NCBI GenBank assembly: GCA_947084935.1
Contig: CAMTUH010000006.1
Span: forward strand, 1 to 64,000
DNA length: 64,000 nucleotides
Reading direction: 5' to 3'
From: CAMTUH01 sp947084935
GTDB taxonomy: Bacteria > Pseudomonadota > Gammaproteobacteria > Coxiellales > Coxiellaceae
Below the pieces are notes generated by a model, which was given only the letters and a program-made list of their open reading frames with translations, ran no database searches and was not told the DNA's origin. Positions 12,001 through 17,311 of the stretch are shown here, piece after piece (positions within the stretch are counted from its first letter, which is position 1; every line of letters begins with the position of its first letter). The translations under genes were made by a program, and so were the position numbers.

Positions 12001-12300
12001 CGGCGCAACGGTGTCAATTTTTTTCGTCAACGTAAATCGCCAAGCAGAGTTTTCCTGATACGCTTGACTGTTATAAACCATACCAATGTTTAAACGGAAC
12101 CCCCGCGCCTCAATTGGAATAGTGTGGTCTTGAACGAATAAATTACCGTTCGACGCATTAAACGTCGTTTGGATACCCGCTTGACCCAAGGGTTGTGACG
12201 GGTCTACATCACCCAATAAACCGCGCGAAGTTCTCTTAATGCCGAGGTCCCCACCGACAACACCACTGAAAAATCGCTGATTTTCTTTCGCTTTGGGCAT
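1..12300 (-). CDS. Giant YD-repeat (Rhs-like) protein with C-terminal LysM, 3' end beyond the window
   Basis: One reading frame stays open for 4100 codons from an ATG at 12300 to the left edge. A GGGAGG ribosome site lies 8 bases upstream of the ATG. There is no signal peptide. Dozens of YD-type units (Y-x-Y-D-x-x-G-x) run through residues about 100-3800. A recurring sub-motif of the form RYA-x-KID-P-x-x-L recurs in the middle third. A Ser/Pro-rich insert with a hydrophobic stretch sits near residues 1165-1265, and a Lys/Asn-rich run near 1480. A LysM-like domain (YTVREGDTFASIA) lies near residue 3885, followed by a Gly/Ala-rich hydrophobic region. Rhs/YD proteins usually form a shell around a variable C-terminal toxin; here that end is outside the window, so a toxin role is inference. 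The 35-base gap to the upstream membrane protein suggests one operon. Confidence 0.9.
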   Translation of the reverse strand, partial: MPKAKENQRFFSGVVGGDLGIKRTSRGLLGDVDPSQPLGQAGIQTTFNASNGNLFVQDHTIPIEARGFRLNIGMVYNSQAYQENSAWRFTLTKKIDTVAPGISVSVTEEDGSVTIFRYDPNEKVYVATGLAEGRETLKQNPDNTWTLESPGTGITTEFASTREQIKTTDRLGRSCNFHYETQNDTEKQLTQIDLPSEEGTKRTIEFTRGNNTITVSCREGNKTQTLSTYTFNEQQRLTQTSVPLNKDQTYEINYHYDEASNCLKRIEQTDGTALDFTYQDDDDVYLLDSIKAGGEGAYRIEYELDSGSTTVTDPRGGKTEYYFDEVTDAEGVDNFLLHRITHSVSDSEQEALDFGYTSENLLQEKKYSSGVVENFGYDALGLLNEKKDGLGHDVQQFRDPETGVVFSVVTHEKTGDETTALVHRFIYDTRNNQQKCVGEITPEGFVTRYEYDEQGNRISARGYLGKLFDTNDTEKYPVDKPISVEVFNPWCAAQDVTQTRLVDFGYNDRGQCIEEKHYATLKPTGEGIEDEKTHVVNRTWDEFGNRLSESVRQSLGVTATDSYDYDGLQRLISHVDALKQSTGIQYEGAQHQIVTTLPNGLVRTVITDASGLIVEKHETAVGESDRVTHYRRNEVGRVYEIQQPDGTCIHRMYDDKGRLCYEVNSEFYVTEYQYDDRDHVIETIHYFDPISPTSIKNINWKTITATAFAKLITVVEGKDRVETYLYDNGNRLKYTINGENAIIEHVYDDANREIGEKRYATALGDASRTLAGVQDFLKDHPEAREKCFYRDKDGRIVEERDEAGYWVKHQRAPSGEILETLQYAMATNPTDTQARPEAIPEDAHYYYYRDLLGQVGAEIDAENYVTTYERLSNGLIHEKTRYAQKVDPKTVHSLSDIHPTPDPEDHATNYERDLLNRETARTEKPRGLPPENPMGLRTEKKYDAANKVTDTAKIDLKDLAIRRETHTRYNAWSQETAFLNPRASSQGQQESVWTEFAEHKNYDASGLCVWSTDARQNKTIYYYNDRRELVWSIDPCGVVTGYVRDAFNVTHETRYAKKIDAEMLKTLAGGFISAAPENFLEFLKELPDVNQDSTESHEFNRVNKETKTTDAEQYEKHREYNAFTEVEKIREQVTKGTSPTTWRVTKNTFDPRGLPASTTVDADDEVPVLHAKDNSAPHGETLDTPPSPAASSGGFFSGISWAAQTVLAALPFGSGTSTTAEADTTRAVSAGALALEPESETNSVPSEPPAPVPPHLNLRTQWTHTFLRKIETETDAEGNTTRFKQDHLGRTTDVFDGLNEKPTHEEWDAFNRETLHTDRTGAETKTVYETAKRQYTQTSAENRTLTTITNAFGEVARMTDSNNSTTELEHDPAGAVIAHVDANERRTEDLYNVAGWHETHTVPSTVVTKYGHDVAGHVTGYVENPPPEGEENTAHEEIEVTLKLDHLGLEKTRINPIKNEREINRDRRGVVRSEVIENKKNKKNKKENKRAEDPDFYITGYETDGLGNKTAEMRGDSKDPNQRRVDYPHDTAGRAIGMVTDPEGLHLEIKDRLNKTGAKIATTDPKGQMTRYILDGLNCKRFTVLPNGAVVRYERDPEGRILLQRAYAEKIDPTQLNDESTPDEVLALVKASPDDRVTYYRYDNDGKRLYKVEALTPTTGAVTQYHYDSAGRRIGETRYFKPINTSDLHPTDPKSIAAHLKPDSEHDRSEYHLLDPAGQEVFFINAIGGVTEYGYDANGNKTQIIRYATPLLQTSLLSPSSSPGKAGIQAQGWKFPLPSLDFVRALLNKSDPNNRVTHQIFDEVDRLRFIIDPEKFVVEQIPDEVNQVLTESAYEQPLSVLPETLTVESITAAIEAVPNQKTRTTTHAYDVLRNRTSTTNALNETEEWIYNALSECVKHKDRRDFIWENQYDKAGRKIHTFSPETLVRETQPDPNNPGHLILGAEIHARLVEVTKPDANGNPETRIRGMQVIGSTDITVVSTLGFSYDATNHATGTEQDGVSVDNPKAELKIPGDRPDVPEKITTQRVLNTFGQPVVEIDEAGNATFTVYDPSGRALYHVKPDGAVTHFIRNAFGDVEHATQYATPLDVTALKSFLTTGVTAQWVNEHLHPSNDDRTITMAYNGVGQKMSLALPEVSVYTQSDFDTPLLEKVTPTTEWEPNIFGEEIKKSVVLDGHGGVAVARTWRDVRGHAIGEASPTGAITIREFNCDGKETRRTEYAMCISLPAEKISFEELKEKIVETPGKDRVFRTDYDALGRVQATTEVQVVVQAVSLNPDGTPVMTDKPIQDLATTYTYPKGLDQPETVTYPNGGVAENKYDELGRHNEQSGIPRDDQEAPGQRLTEVRKTEFNVSNKPVYEVRSVDHTPSNDGITVLDHIPADQVTLRAFDPATAHLLKEQKPEGSTTETSYTKTGKVARQFQWVSSGDPSKKNQKYLYETKQEYDANGQPIRTIERDVQTGESIIWEQQPNTFGEVTQEGPGSGENPWPVQHRHNKAGQRWFTNEDRGIATIELQNAAGQQTGQLRSATDDLLTNITEADIPEILARDGSRTQRLGLNRDGEGRITTQFLPAFRYLPEGSPEALITCLSFEGSKISWPAPSDTFWVARFTLDRGDGNLIVREATRVTGADLIERFVVDFSDLNLIADRYAYTLNYYFRSPTGVVNYNPREGTKGQLTLDTSHTEGALHLATKLADEDTLVLTGKTTGIAGIALYPASAGQDKNAAEAEKEPLPVAKLGVNLTNVPGRLLVRCEDQVTGSYTAKPITETVKQGASLTLDQSDAQGRRVEFRKTVVRRNDDGPYEEVHWDDLPPGCSAVEGEFTYAVYAGGSKSQETYTLAGQPKTFQFRPDPKGARNYTGLPSGFLPVTDILYGTEVGDDPATRRVIGEAHNKYIAETEIPAYLYYKPAPGEQTEVLAVLDPNGNITGYLGLTEWLGGWKRAVFDESVLGKDASLYTYQALSLGDPDLARESIDAFDIITERAAPGLSAQVISMPDFAVVFSETNPTRFEWRLPKNLRRQPFQINYRLLNGMERSTWVGHDFLDKGGFYPGGAIPTKVVADWLFYDGQTIEALRGPEVARRAHDHAYYTIRSLLLHPIPVGTQTAMLEYFQKNPEDDSKIGWLTIPEGDYKVHNTVLIALVNGLDAGAYAFRVKFFDAAGHLLKPNSVPAPLQLGADGWTTGTFNLLDHPGDIVTPSLEAQYVWAKPERAQTLDRWGNPLTVTDPMKNTTEYEYNPANQRIKQRDPAVRIVDEFGEAHENYRALTQYGYDEMHRAVGVRKPKGGVTAQFRNTAGEITETVRPNKVSEKIIRDGFGRKWKAVDPMGGTTTFGYDGQDRLVSETDPDPGQDPWETTYGYNERDKRIRSTNPNKETTHFDYNYRDWIVLTQFPEGNRITRTFDRNGEVLTEDDGVSHPLTWDRDPFGNVQSHTDKATDKSGAPGALVAYQRDYTNQVTAIKTTRAGNHGKQYLWGNPAESGPVSPMRQRFVLDEAGHTRWVIDETQEWRTRYLIDPMGRRRGERFIGSDDQVYQDTYLSINARGWVTHIEDLRMVADYDFDEHGNRRHTQAWYKQLSADMNPQKTQLHAIDSAEQWFDYNTDDLMTIDRGVLRPGVIGGDKGKITTAPGKGTELIYDVRGWRHQEVSQNIHNVKETNTITYRPNGLIQETSTTKGTSRTYAYDRASRRTSYTELHADGSGTQEVSTPYDGNGRLLHQAHNSRGAGTDWVTDSTTRFSQFDSEGHPHHQETIYSPGEHQTTDELNSDYVGFDSMQITVNEGTRTQDGGKAEKHGTTYVTYDSNGNFQSVTGDLVHAGDFRWFRVNPENRIIFKQSDKRWEYFIYGPDGGVLAWVGDLPSDPTSADLPTEVNFDPWYHAVSANWPPSCPSQYTVREGDTFASIALQMYGDASCAYVIATANGYSESDAPPAEMVLTIPARTVVDEHNGAGQRAVYNPGQILGVLYPYMPLPPQHPHRNVFGILVEAFVGVLIVAWLAPELLGPLMSTFGNIIGAGLAFGIADAAADVAEQVVGLAFGMQDKFSLKEVGNQFEQGFITGALAGALVGTKLDILSGTMNRASGAAAGATTASGTTLDFPHLLLANEVMT
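6960..7026. repeat. Palindromic element read in frame inside the YD-repeat gene
   Basis: Two adjacent hairpins are visible: GGATGG pairs with CCATCC, and CCCCGCC pairs with GGCGAGG. On the minus strand the element begins CCGTCATCC and adds about 22 residues (SSSPGKAGIQAQGW and following) that break the YD pattern. The same end sequence, read in the same frame (S-P-S-S), occurs in the mvaD-idi gene at 52013. Confidence 0.6.
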
Positions 12301-12335
12301 GTTCTTTGCCTCCCGTTCCGTAATAATTTTTTTAT

Positions 12336-13178
12336 TTAGACGAACGAATAAGGTGTGTCCGTATCGTCTCTGCGCGCATCGTCCGTACTGCCATAATTAA
12401 TCGATCCGCGGCGGGGGTCATCCCGTTCTTCGAATAATCCTATCCTTTCTTCACCACGCAAACGACGATACGTGTTCACCGCTGAGGTTCCTATCGCTTT
12501 CGCATTGAGGATGAGAAGGAGCGTGATAACACTTCCCACGGCAACAGCCGCCCACAACGCCGGATCCCACGTGGACACTTCCGTCACAAGATCGGAAAAC
12601 GGTGCAGTGGAATTCGTGGAATTATTATTAATCTCCGCCGGCACCAAGGACAGCCAATCCGGTTGATATCCCGCCACTATAAATCCATTGGTAGGGGATT
12701 CACACACCACGAGCGAGGCATTGGCATTTGAAAATCCAACAAGGCCCAAACGATGTGGGTAAGGATGATAAAAGACGGCCCGACCGAAATTAGTGCTGTT
12801 GCACGCAAACGAGTGATTCGCATACTCACCTACGGTGTCTAAAAAACACTGCGTCGTCATTCGAGGCCAATCCACCGCCGTCTGAAAAATAACGTTGAGT
12901 TGATCCACACCCCAGGTAAAAAAATCTAATACCTGAGGGGCTACGCCCGCGTGATCGTGTCCGCGATAATCCATACTGAAATTACCCAGTACCTCGTGGC
13001 ACTGGGAAAATACAAACGGAAGTTGGGTATAATTATAAGACAGGGTCATCCCCGTCCGATTCACAAAAAAGTCACCAACAACGGCAAATTCCTCCGATAC
13101 CGCGCTTAAAACCGAAGTAATCTGCTTTGAAATAAGAGATAATACAAATAAACTGAAATTATAAGACGACCATCGCAC
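12336..13178 (-). CDS. Putative single-pass membrane protein upstream of the YD-repeat gene
   Basis: The start is GTG with AGAGGA 7 bases upstream. The 280-residue product has a weakly hydrophobic N-terminus (SLFVLSLI), a long Cys-containing and Asn-rich presumably exported region, one clear membrane helix at about residues 208-228 (LWAAVAVGSVITLLLILNA), and a charged Arg/Asp-rich tail of about 50 residues. I do not recognise a family. It lies 35 bases upstream of the giant YD gene on the same strand, so it is probably cotranscribed and may help with its export, anchoring or immunity; none of these is shown by the sequence. Confidence 0.7.
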   Translation of the reverse strand: MRWSSYNFSLFVLSLISKQITSVLSAVSEEFAVVGDFFVNRTGMTLSYNYTQLPFVFSQCHEVLGNFSMDYRGHDHAGVAPQVLDFFTWGVDQLNVIFQTAVDWPRMTTQCFLDTVGEYANHSFACNSTNFGRAVFYHPYPHRLGLVGFSNANASLVVCESPTNGFIVAGYQPDWLSLVPAEINNNSTNSTAPFSDLVTEVSTWDPALWAAVAVGSVITLLLILNAKAIGTSAVNTYRRLRGEERIGLFEERDDPRRGSINYGSTDDARRDDTDTPYSFV

Positions 13179-13498
13179 GTGATTTTCCTCTTTTCTTTAA
13201 TCCGCTAATAAACAAACCCCTAAGCATTCATACAATTACAGCTCTACGTAAAAATAAAAAACAGAAATGAGGAAGTTCTGATTCGATAGTGCACTAACTT
13301 TTTGCGTTTGACAATCCGTAAAGTGTATAAATCAGCCTGTTTTGACGTTATTTTGCACTACTAAAATGGCGGATCATTAAGAAATGATTAAATACGGACG
13401 CTTCACTAAGCGACCTTTTGCGTTTCTGCTGCCTGTCGAAAGCAATCGGGTTGCCTGACCTTGCAGGCAACTCGGAGGGTTATCGTTCTCAACACAGT
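13179..13498. other. Intergenic region upstream of the YD operon
   Basis: These 320 bases hold no convincing gene. They contain a possible minus-strand promoter (13286-13314) and a hairpin at 13450-13471 (GTTGCCTG, 6-base loop, CAGGCAAC) just after the stop of the membrane-protein gene. The hairpin has no T-run on the minus strand, so it is at best a weak terminator or an RNA-stabilising structure. Confidence 0.4.
13286..13314 (-). promoter_or_regulatory. Possible sigma70 promoter for the YD operon
   Basis: On the minus strand TTGTCA (-35) and CACTAT (-10) are 17 bases apart, about 110 bases before the GTG start at 13178. The spacing is ideal but the -10 is weak. Confidence 0.3.
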
Positions 13499-14962
13499 TC
13501 ATGTATTCATGGTTAAGCGATACCCACCCGCTATTTCACGATTTTCATTGTCCAATAAATCAATGGCCGTCCTTGGGTTTCCTCCAAAAATATCGAGTAA
13601 TTGCTTCCCATGTTCAGTCTGAAGATAATGATCAAACTCTGGATCCGACAAAGAGGCGATGAAAGCAATTCCTTTGTCAAAGATTTTCAAAAGTTGGCTC
13701 GCGATCTTAGCGTCGTCATCGCTGTATTTTCCGATTAGCTCAGTCAGCAAAATTCCCATAAATTCTAACGATAAAAATCCATTAAATGAAACAGACCCCG
13801 CATAAATAAAATTCCCAAAAATCTGTTGCACGGAGTTTGGGCAACTTTCCCTTAATAAAACAGCCGCATCCGCCCAAGCGAAGGACACCAAAAAAGCAAT
13901 CAATAACGTGAGGGACACCGCTGTTTTAGGAAAGGCATATAAAAACACTTGATCTCTTGGCTCTTTTCTCTCGATCAATTTCCCCAGATAGTGAAGCATG
14001 GCACGATATCCGTGAACACCCAGATTAAAGGCCAGAAAAAAGGTGGGCAACAGGACTGCCAAGGCCCCTATCCACGACCCATAGTCTTCCGCATCATCAT
14101 TCCAAAAAAATTCTTTTACCGAACACAAATAACCGATCCAACCCGAAAGAGTAATAACGCCACCCGCTTTTTCAAAAATCCATTTCAAAAAATCCTTACT
14201 CATTGTCCCAATACTGGAATTTTTACTCTGTTCCTCCCCCTTCGATAAATTAATTTTTATAGACTTTAAAGTTTCGCGACGACCATTCTCCGATAAATCC
14301 AACTCCGCAACGTGCGAATTAACATAATCCGCAAATAATTGCATTTTCTCCAGTATCTGCATTTTTAGAAGACGAGTTTCTCGATAGCCGTACCCACCTT
14401 TGAATGTTAAACACGGAAGGCAGTGGCTTTTTAATTTATAACCGGAATCGAACAATCGATAACTGGAAAAGAAATTGAAGGGAAGTACACTTAACGTGAT
14501 TGTCGTTGCTAAAAATATTTTTGACGACTGTGTTGAGCCTATTTTATAGGCCCCCGCTGCAAAAGGAAGCGTTGGCCAAATGCCGGTTAAGAGCGATAGT
14601 CCTACCTTGATCCATTTCGAAAGCCCTTCCTGGTTCGTCTTGTAAGCACTGTATAAACGCTTCCAAACGAAATCCGCTCCATAAGACCCTACAATTAAAT
14701 TAAGCGCTACAATACAGGCCGGTGACAAGGCATTTACCGCCTCGTTATCCGTATCCACCGCTAACCCCGCGGTAACAAAATACGGGATTGTTGCAGCAGC
14801 CACAATAAAGACAAACAGTGCTCGAGAGAGAAAAATCCCACGCGTAGAATCGCTGTAAGCGTCTACATCGTCTAAATATATTTCGTCGCTGAATAAAAAG
14901 GTCAGCGGATCTTCTTTTTTTTGTATTAACTTTAATTTTTCCTCAGCCGTCCCTTTTCTCAT
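13499..14962 (-). CDS. Unknown polytopic membrane protein, third gene of the synthase operon
   Basis: I place the start at ATG 14962, which has AGGAGC upstream and lies 11 bases after the reductase stop; a longer frame to 15124 only overlaps the reductase. The 487-residue product has about eight hydrophobic segments: four in the first 190 residues, then a soluble loop of about 80 residues, then four more. A soluble C-terminal tail of about 90 residues follows. No kinase, transporter or enzyme motif stands out and I do not recognise the family. Its place in the operon with an alpha-oxoamine synthase and a reductase makes it a candidate transporter or receptor for the product, by inference only. 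Confidence 0.75.
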   Translation of the reverse strand: MRKGTAEEKLKLIQKKEDPLTFLFSDEIYLDDVDAYSDSTRGIFLSRALFVFIVAAATIPYFVTAGLAVDTDNEAVNALSPACIVALNLIVGSYGADFVWKRLYSAYKTNQEGLSKWIKVGLSLLTGIWPTLPFAAGAYKIGSTQSSKIFLATTITLSVLPFNFFSSYRLFDSGYKLKSHCLPCLTFKGGYGYRETRLLKMQILEKMQLFADYVNSHVAELDLSENGRRETLKSIKINLSKGEEQSKNSSIGTMSKDFLKWIFEKAGGVITLSGWIGYLCSVKEFFWNDDAEDYGSWIGALAVLLPTFFLAFNLGVHGYRAMLHYLGKLIERKEPRDQVFLYAFPKTAVSLTLLIAFLVSFAWADAAVLLRESCPNSVQQIFGNFIYAGSVSFNGFLSLEFMGILLTELIGKYSDDDAKIASQLLKIFDKGIAFIASLSDPEFDHYLQTEHGKQLLDIFGGNPRTAIDLLDNENREIAGGYRLTMNT

Positions 14963-14973
14963 ACCGCTCCTAA

Positions 14974-15741
14974 TCAATAATGCGTGGAAATACCGCCATC
15001 CACCACCAGATGGGCCCCAGTAATCCACGACGCTTCCTCTGAAGCCAGAAAAAGCGCCGCACCCACGAGGTCTTTCGGATTTCCCACACGAGCAAGTGGA
15101 ATGAGGCGACAGCGCTTTTCCCATTCGCGCTTATTTTCTCCCGCCCACTGATCCCGATTGATATCGGTGGCGACCAAACCCGGAGAAATACAATTAGCCC
15201 GAATACCAAAAGAAGCAAGCTCAAAGGCTAAGCTTTTCGTAAACATCACCAGTCCGGCTTTGGACGCTTCGTAATGACTGAGATTCCCAGAAGCGCGATC
15301 AAAGGCGATCGACGCAATATTAATGATATTACCCTTGATCTTGTGCGTAATCATACGCTTGACCACGGGCTGCGTTAATAAAAAGGGAGCAAATAAATTG
15401 GTCTCAAATACCCGCTGTATTTCTTCCTGCGTTAAATCGATATAACGGTTTCGTGTTAATACGCCCGCATTGTTAATTAAAATATCGATTCGACCCAACT
15501 CTTTCCAAATCTTTTCAATCAAGGATTCAAAATATTTTGGGTTCTTTAAATCCGATTGAACGGCAATAATGTGTCCTCCATAAACACGGAGCGCTGCTAC
15601 CGCCTTTTCTGCTTGTGCTTTATCTGATTTGTACAGGATCGCAACATCCGCCTTTTCTCGTGCAAAACCCTCAGCAAGAGCAAAACCAATTCCCCGGCTC
15701 CCACCCGTCACGAATACTTTCTTGGTTTGATCAGCGTCCAT
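14974..15741 (-). CDS. Short-chain dehydrogenase/reductase (FabG-like)
   Basis: This classical SDR has 255 residues. The nucleotide-binding motif TGGSRGIG is at residues 12-19, NNAG near 90, the catalytic Ser in INIASIA near 144, and Tyr/Lys in YEASK near 157/161, followed by the usual SPGLVATD segment. ATG 15741 is preceded by GGAG at 8 bases and begins 13 bases after the synthase stop, so the two are probably translated from one mRNA. The known pairing of an alpha-oxoamine synthase with an SDR occurs in alpha-hydroxyketone signal synthesis (CqsA with a reductase in Vibrio) and also in sphingoid base synthesis (serine palmitoyltransferase with 3-ketosphinganine reductase). Here the likely job is reduction of the synthase's aminoketone or diketone product; the substrate is unknown. 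Confidence 0.85.
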   Translation of the reverse strand: MDADQTKKVFVTGGSRGIGFALAEGFAREKADVAILYKSDKAQAEKAVAALRVYGGHIIAVQSDLKNPKYFESLIEKIWKELGRIDILINNAGVLTRNRYIDLTQEEIQRVFETNLFAPFLLTQPVVKRMITHKIKGNIINIASIAFDRASGNLSHYEASKAGLVMFTKSLAFELASFGIRANCISPGLVATDINRDQWAGENKREWEKRCRLIPLARVGNPKDLVGAALFLASEEASWITGAHLVVDGGISTHY

Positions 15742-15754
15742 ACACACGACTCCA

Positions 15755-16996
15755 TCATTTTACAATGTCGTTAATGTTTTTACATAACGCGTGCAGGTCG
15801 GCTTTTCGGTGAGAAGCCGACAAACCGATCCTCAAAATACTTTTTCCCCGCCCAACGGTGGGGTACATTGCACACACCACGGCAAATCCGCGTTTTTTGA
15901 GTTCCAGGGCAGATTGGACTGCTGTAAACTCATCTCCAATCAAAATTCCCCGAATCGGAAAATCGGTATTACGGTTAATGACCGTGATTCTACCCTCGAC
16001 AAGACGATCAAACAATTGGATATTTTTCATCAACTTTTCTTGTAAGTGATAAATTTCATCCGACAAATGTATTTGTGCGGATCGAATAGCTGCTTCAATC
16101 GCAGGAGCAAGGGGAGGTCCACAAAACACATACGTCGGCGCAAAGCGCTTGATCATCGTTGCGTCGGCTTCGGTAGGCACTACAATCACGCCGCCTCCAG
16201 CCCCAAAGGCTTTTATGAGAGAGGCCGCCAAAATAAGTCGTGGATGAAAGCGATGGTTCAGCGCTTTCAACGCGTAGCCGCACCCATGTCGACCACACAC
16301 CGAAGTCGCGTGGACATCGTCGAGATAAGCATAGCCCTCGTATTTCTCCGCTAAGTGAATAATATCCAAAACCGGGGCAACGCCACCCATAGAACCCACA
16401 CTGTCCATCATCCCAATCGGTGTTTGCTGGTTTTCATAAGCCCTTTTAAAAAACTGTTCAACTGCTGTGTGATCGTTAACATCCAGAACAACCACCTCCC
16501 CTAATTGTTCCATCAACGCACGGTTAATTTGAACGGAAGCGTGGACGGTCTTATCTAAAATAAAGAGTGAACCATTTTCTTTGATTGGATAGCTCGGCAA
16601 CTCACCCGAACTGATCAAAGGAATAAAGCCTAAAATGGCGGTGTGAATGTTCGCAAACACCGTCGCGTATCCCCCACAGAAAATTTGATGTAACAAGTGC
16701 TCCAAAATATCGAGCCTTTCGAGGTGCATTCGCGTTCTTCCCGCCGGAAGAGCCAGCCCAAAAGTCGCTGAATGCTGTGTCATTGCAGAAATGATTCGGG
16801 GATCTTGACTCAGACCCAAATAAGAGCACGTCATGAATTCAACCAGCCGAGTCCCATCGGCTAAGGTCACGTGATGACCGTCACGATCGCGCACGGCCAG
16901 TTCATTGACACCCGACTCATAAGCGAGCTTTTGGTGTTCTCGGGCCGCCTTAATTTTCTTACGCTGCCAATTATCGATGAGTTTAACCGGACGCAT
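15755..16996 (-). CDS. Alpha-oxoamine synthase, possible LqsA/CqsA-type autoinducer synthase
   Basis: This 413-residue PLP enzyme belongs to the AONS/KBL/SPT family, which condenses an amino acid with an acyl-CoA. Visible hallmarks are MTCSYLGLSQDP near residue 55, the ring-stacking His in DKTVHAS (H152), DDVH at 226-229 followed by GRHGCG, and the Schiff-base Lys in ASLIKAFG (K262). The C-terminal domain ends in RIGLSASH. No biotin genes are nearby, so biotin synthesis (BioF) is unlikely. A downstream SDR, and an LqsR-like regulator and histidine kinase 5 kb away, favour a Lqs/Cqs-like signal synthase. Serine palmitoyltransferase is the main alternative. Confidence 0.8.
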   Translation of the reverse strand: MRPVKLIDNWQRKKIKAAREHQKLAYESGVNELAVRDRDGHHVTLADGTRLVEFMTCSYLGLSQDPRIISAMTQHSATFGLALPAGRTRMHLERLDILEHLLHQIFCGGYATVFANIHTAILGFIPLISSGELPSYPIKENGSLFILDKTVHASVQINRALMEQLGEVVVLDVNDHTAVEQFFKRAYENQQTPIGMMDSVGSMGGVAPVLDIIHLAEKYEGYAYLDDVHATSVCGRHGCGYALKALNHRFHPRLILAASLIKAFGAGGGVIVVPTEADATMIKRFAPTYVFCGPPLAPAIEAAIRSAQIHLSDEIYHLQEKLMKNIQLFDRLVEGRITVINRNTDFPIRGILIGDEFTAVQSALELKKRGFAVVCAMYPTVGRGKSILRIGLSASHRKADLHALCKNINDIVK

Positions 16997-17035
16997 TACT
17001 TTAACCTACTGTATTTATGTATTTTTATCCTCCTT
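16994..17035 (-). promoter_or_regulatory. Strong orphan ribosome site and 8-codon leader before the synthase
   Basis: AAGGAGG at 17029-17035 is a near-perfect ribosome site but no ATG, GTG or TTG follows at the right distance. Six bases on comes ATA (17022-17020), which opens a frame of eight codons that ends in TAA overlapping the synthase start as TAATG. The synthase ATG itself has only a weak site (GTAGG). This could be a translationally coupled leader with a rare start codon, or the relic of a former start. Confidence 0.35.
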
Positions 17036-17113
17036 GTTTTCTTACGTCCTTATGAAGGCAATCACTAAAAGTATAGCTCATGGTGGCCATTTTTTGATCA
17101 CTCAGTAGCCCCG

Positions 17114-17293
17114 CTACGAAGCTTCGTTTTGGAATAATTGCCTTACTTCTGCCTCAACAAAAATCCCTTTGATCACCCCAAAAAAATCGGAGGCGTGGGG
17201 GATAATGACTTTGACGGTGTGGACGTGTTCGCTGTGGTATAAGTCGGTGTAATAAATTGCATGACCCGCCGAGTGGATGCGACGGTCCTTCAC
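17114..17293 (-). CDS. Possible small protein or PAS-domain fragment (59 residues)
   Basis: A GTG-started frame lies between the synthase and the LuxR-type gene, with AGGGA about 7 bases upstream and a stop codon immediately before the GTG. The product reads like real protein: a His-rich first half (HSAGHAIYYTDLYHSEHVH) and then TVKVIIP and GVIKGIFVEAE. The second half is reminiscent of the last two strands of a PAS domain, so it may be a remnant of a PAS-LuxR regulator. No family can be assigned. A hairpin (CAGTAGC/GCTACTG) follows its stop. Confidence 0.35.
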   Translation of the reverse strand: MKDRRIHSAGHAIYYTDLYHSEHVHTVKVIIPHASDFFGVIKGIFVEAEVRQLFQNEAS

Positions 17294-17311
17294 CTATTTT
17301 CCCTGAAACCG

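Noticed and set aside
13450..13471. Terminator after the 487-residue membrane protein
   Set aside because: The hairpin is good but no T-run follows on the transcribed strand.
13499..15124. 541-residue reading of the membrane protein
   Set aside because: The first 54 codons overlap the SDR in another frame, while a well spaced ribosome site lies before ATG 14962.
15755..16996. Biotin synthase BioF as identity of the alpha-oxoamine synthase
   Set aside because: No bio genes or methyltransferase are adjacent and the signalling context is different; serine palmitoyltransferase remains open and is named in the entry.
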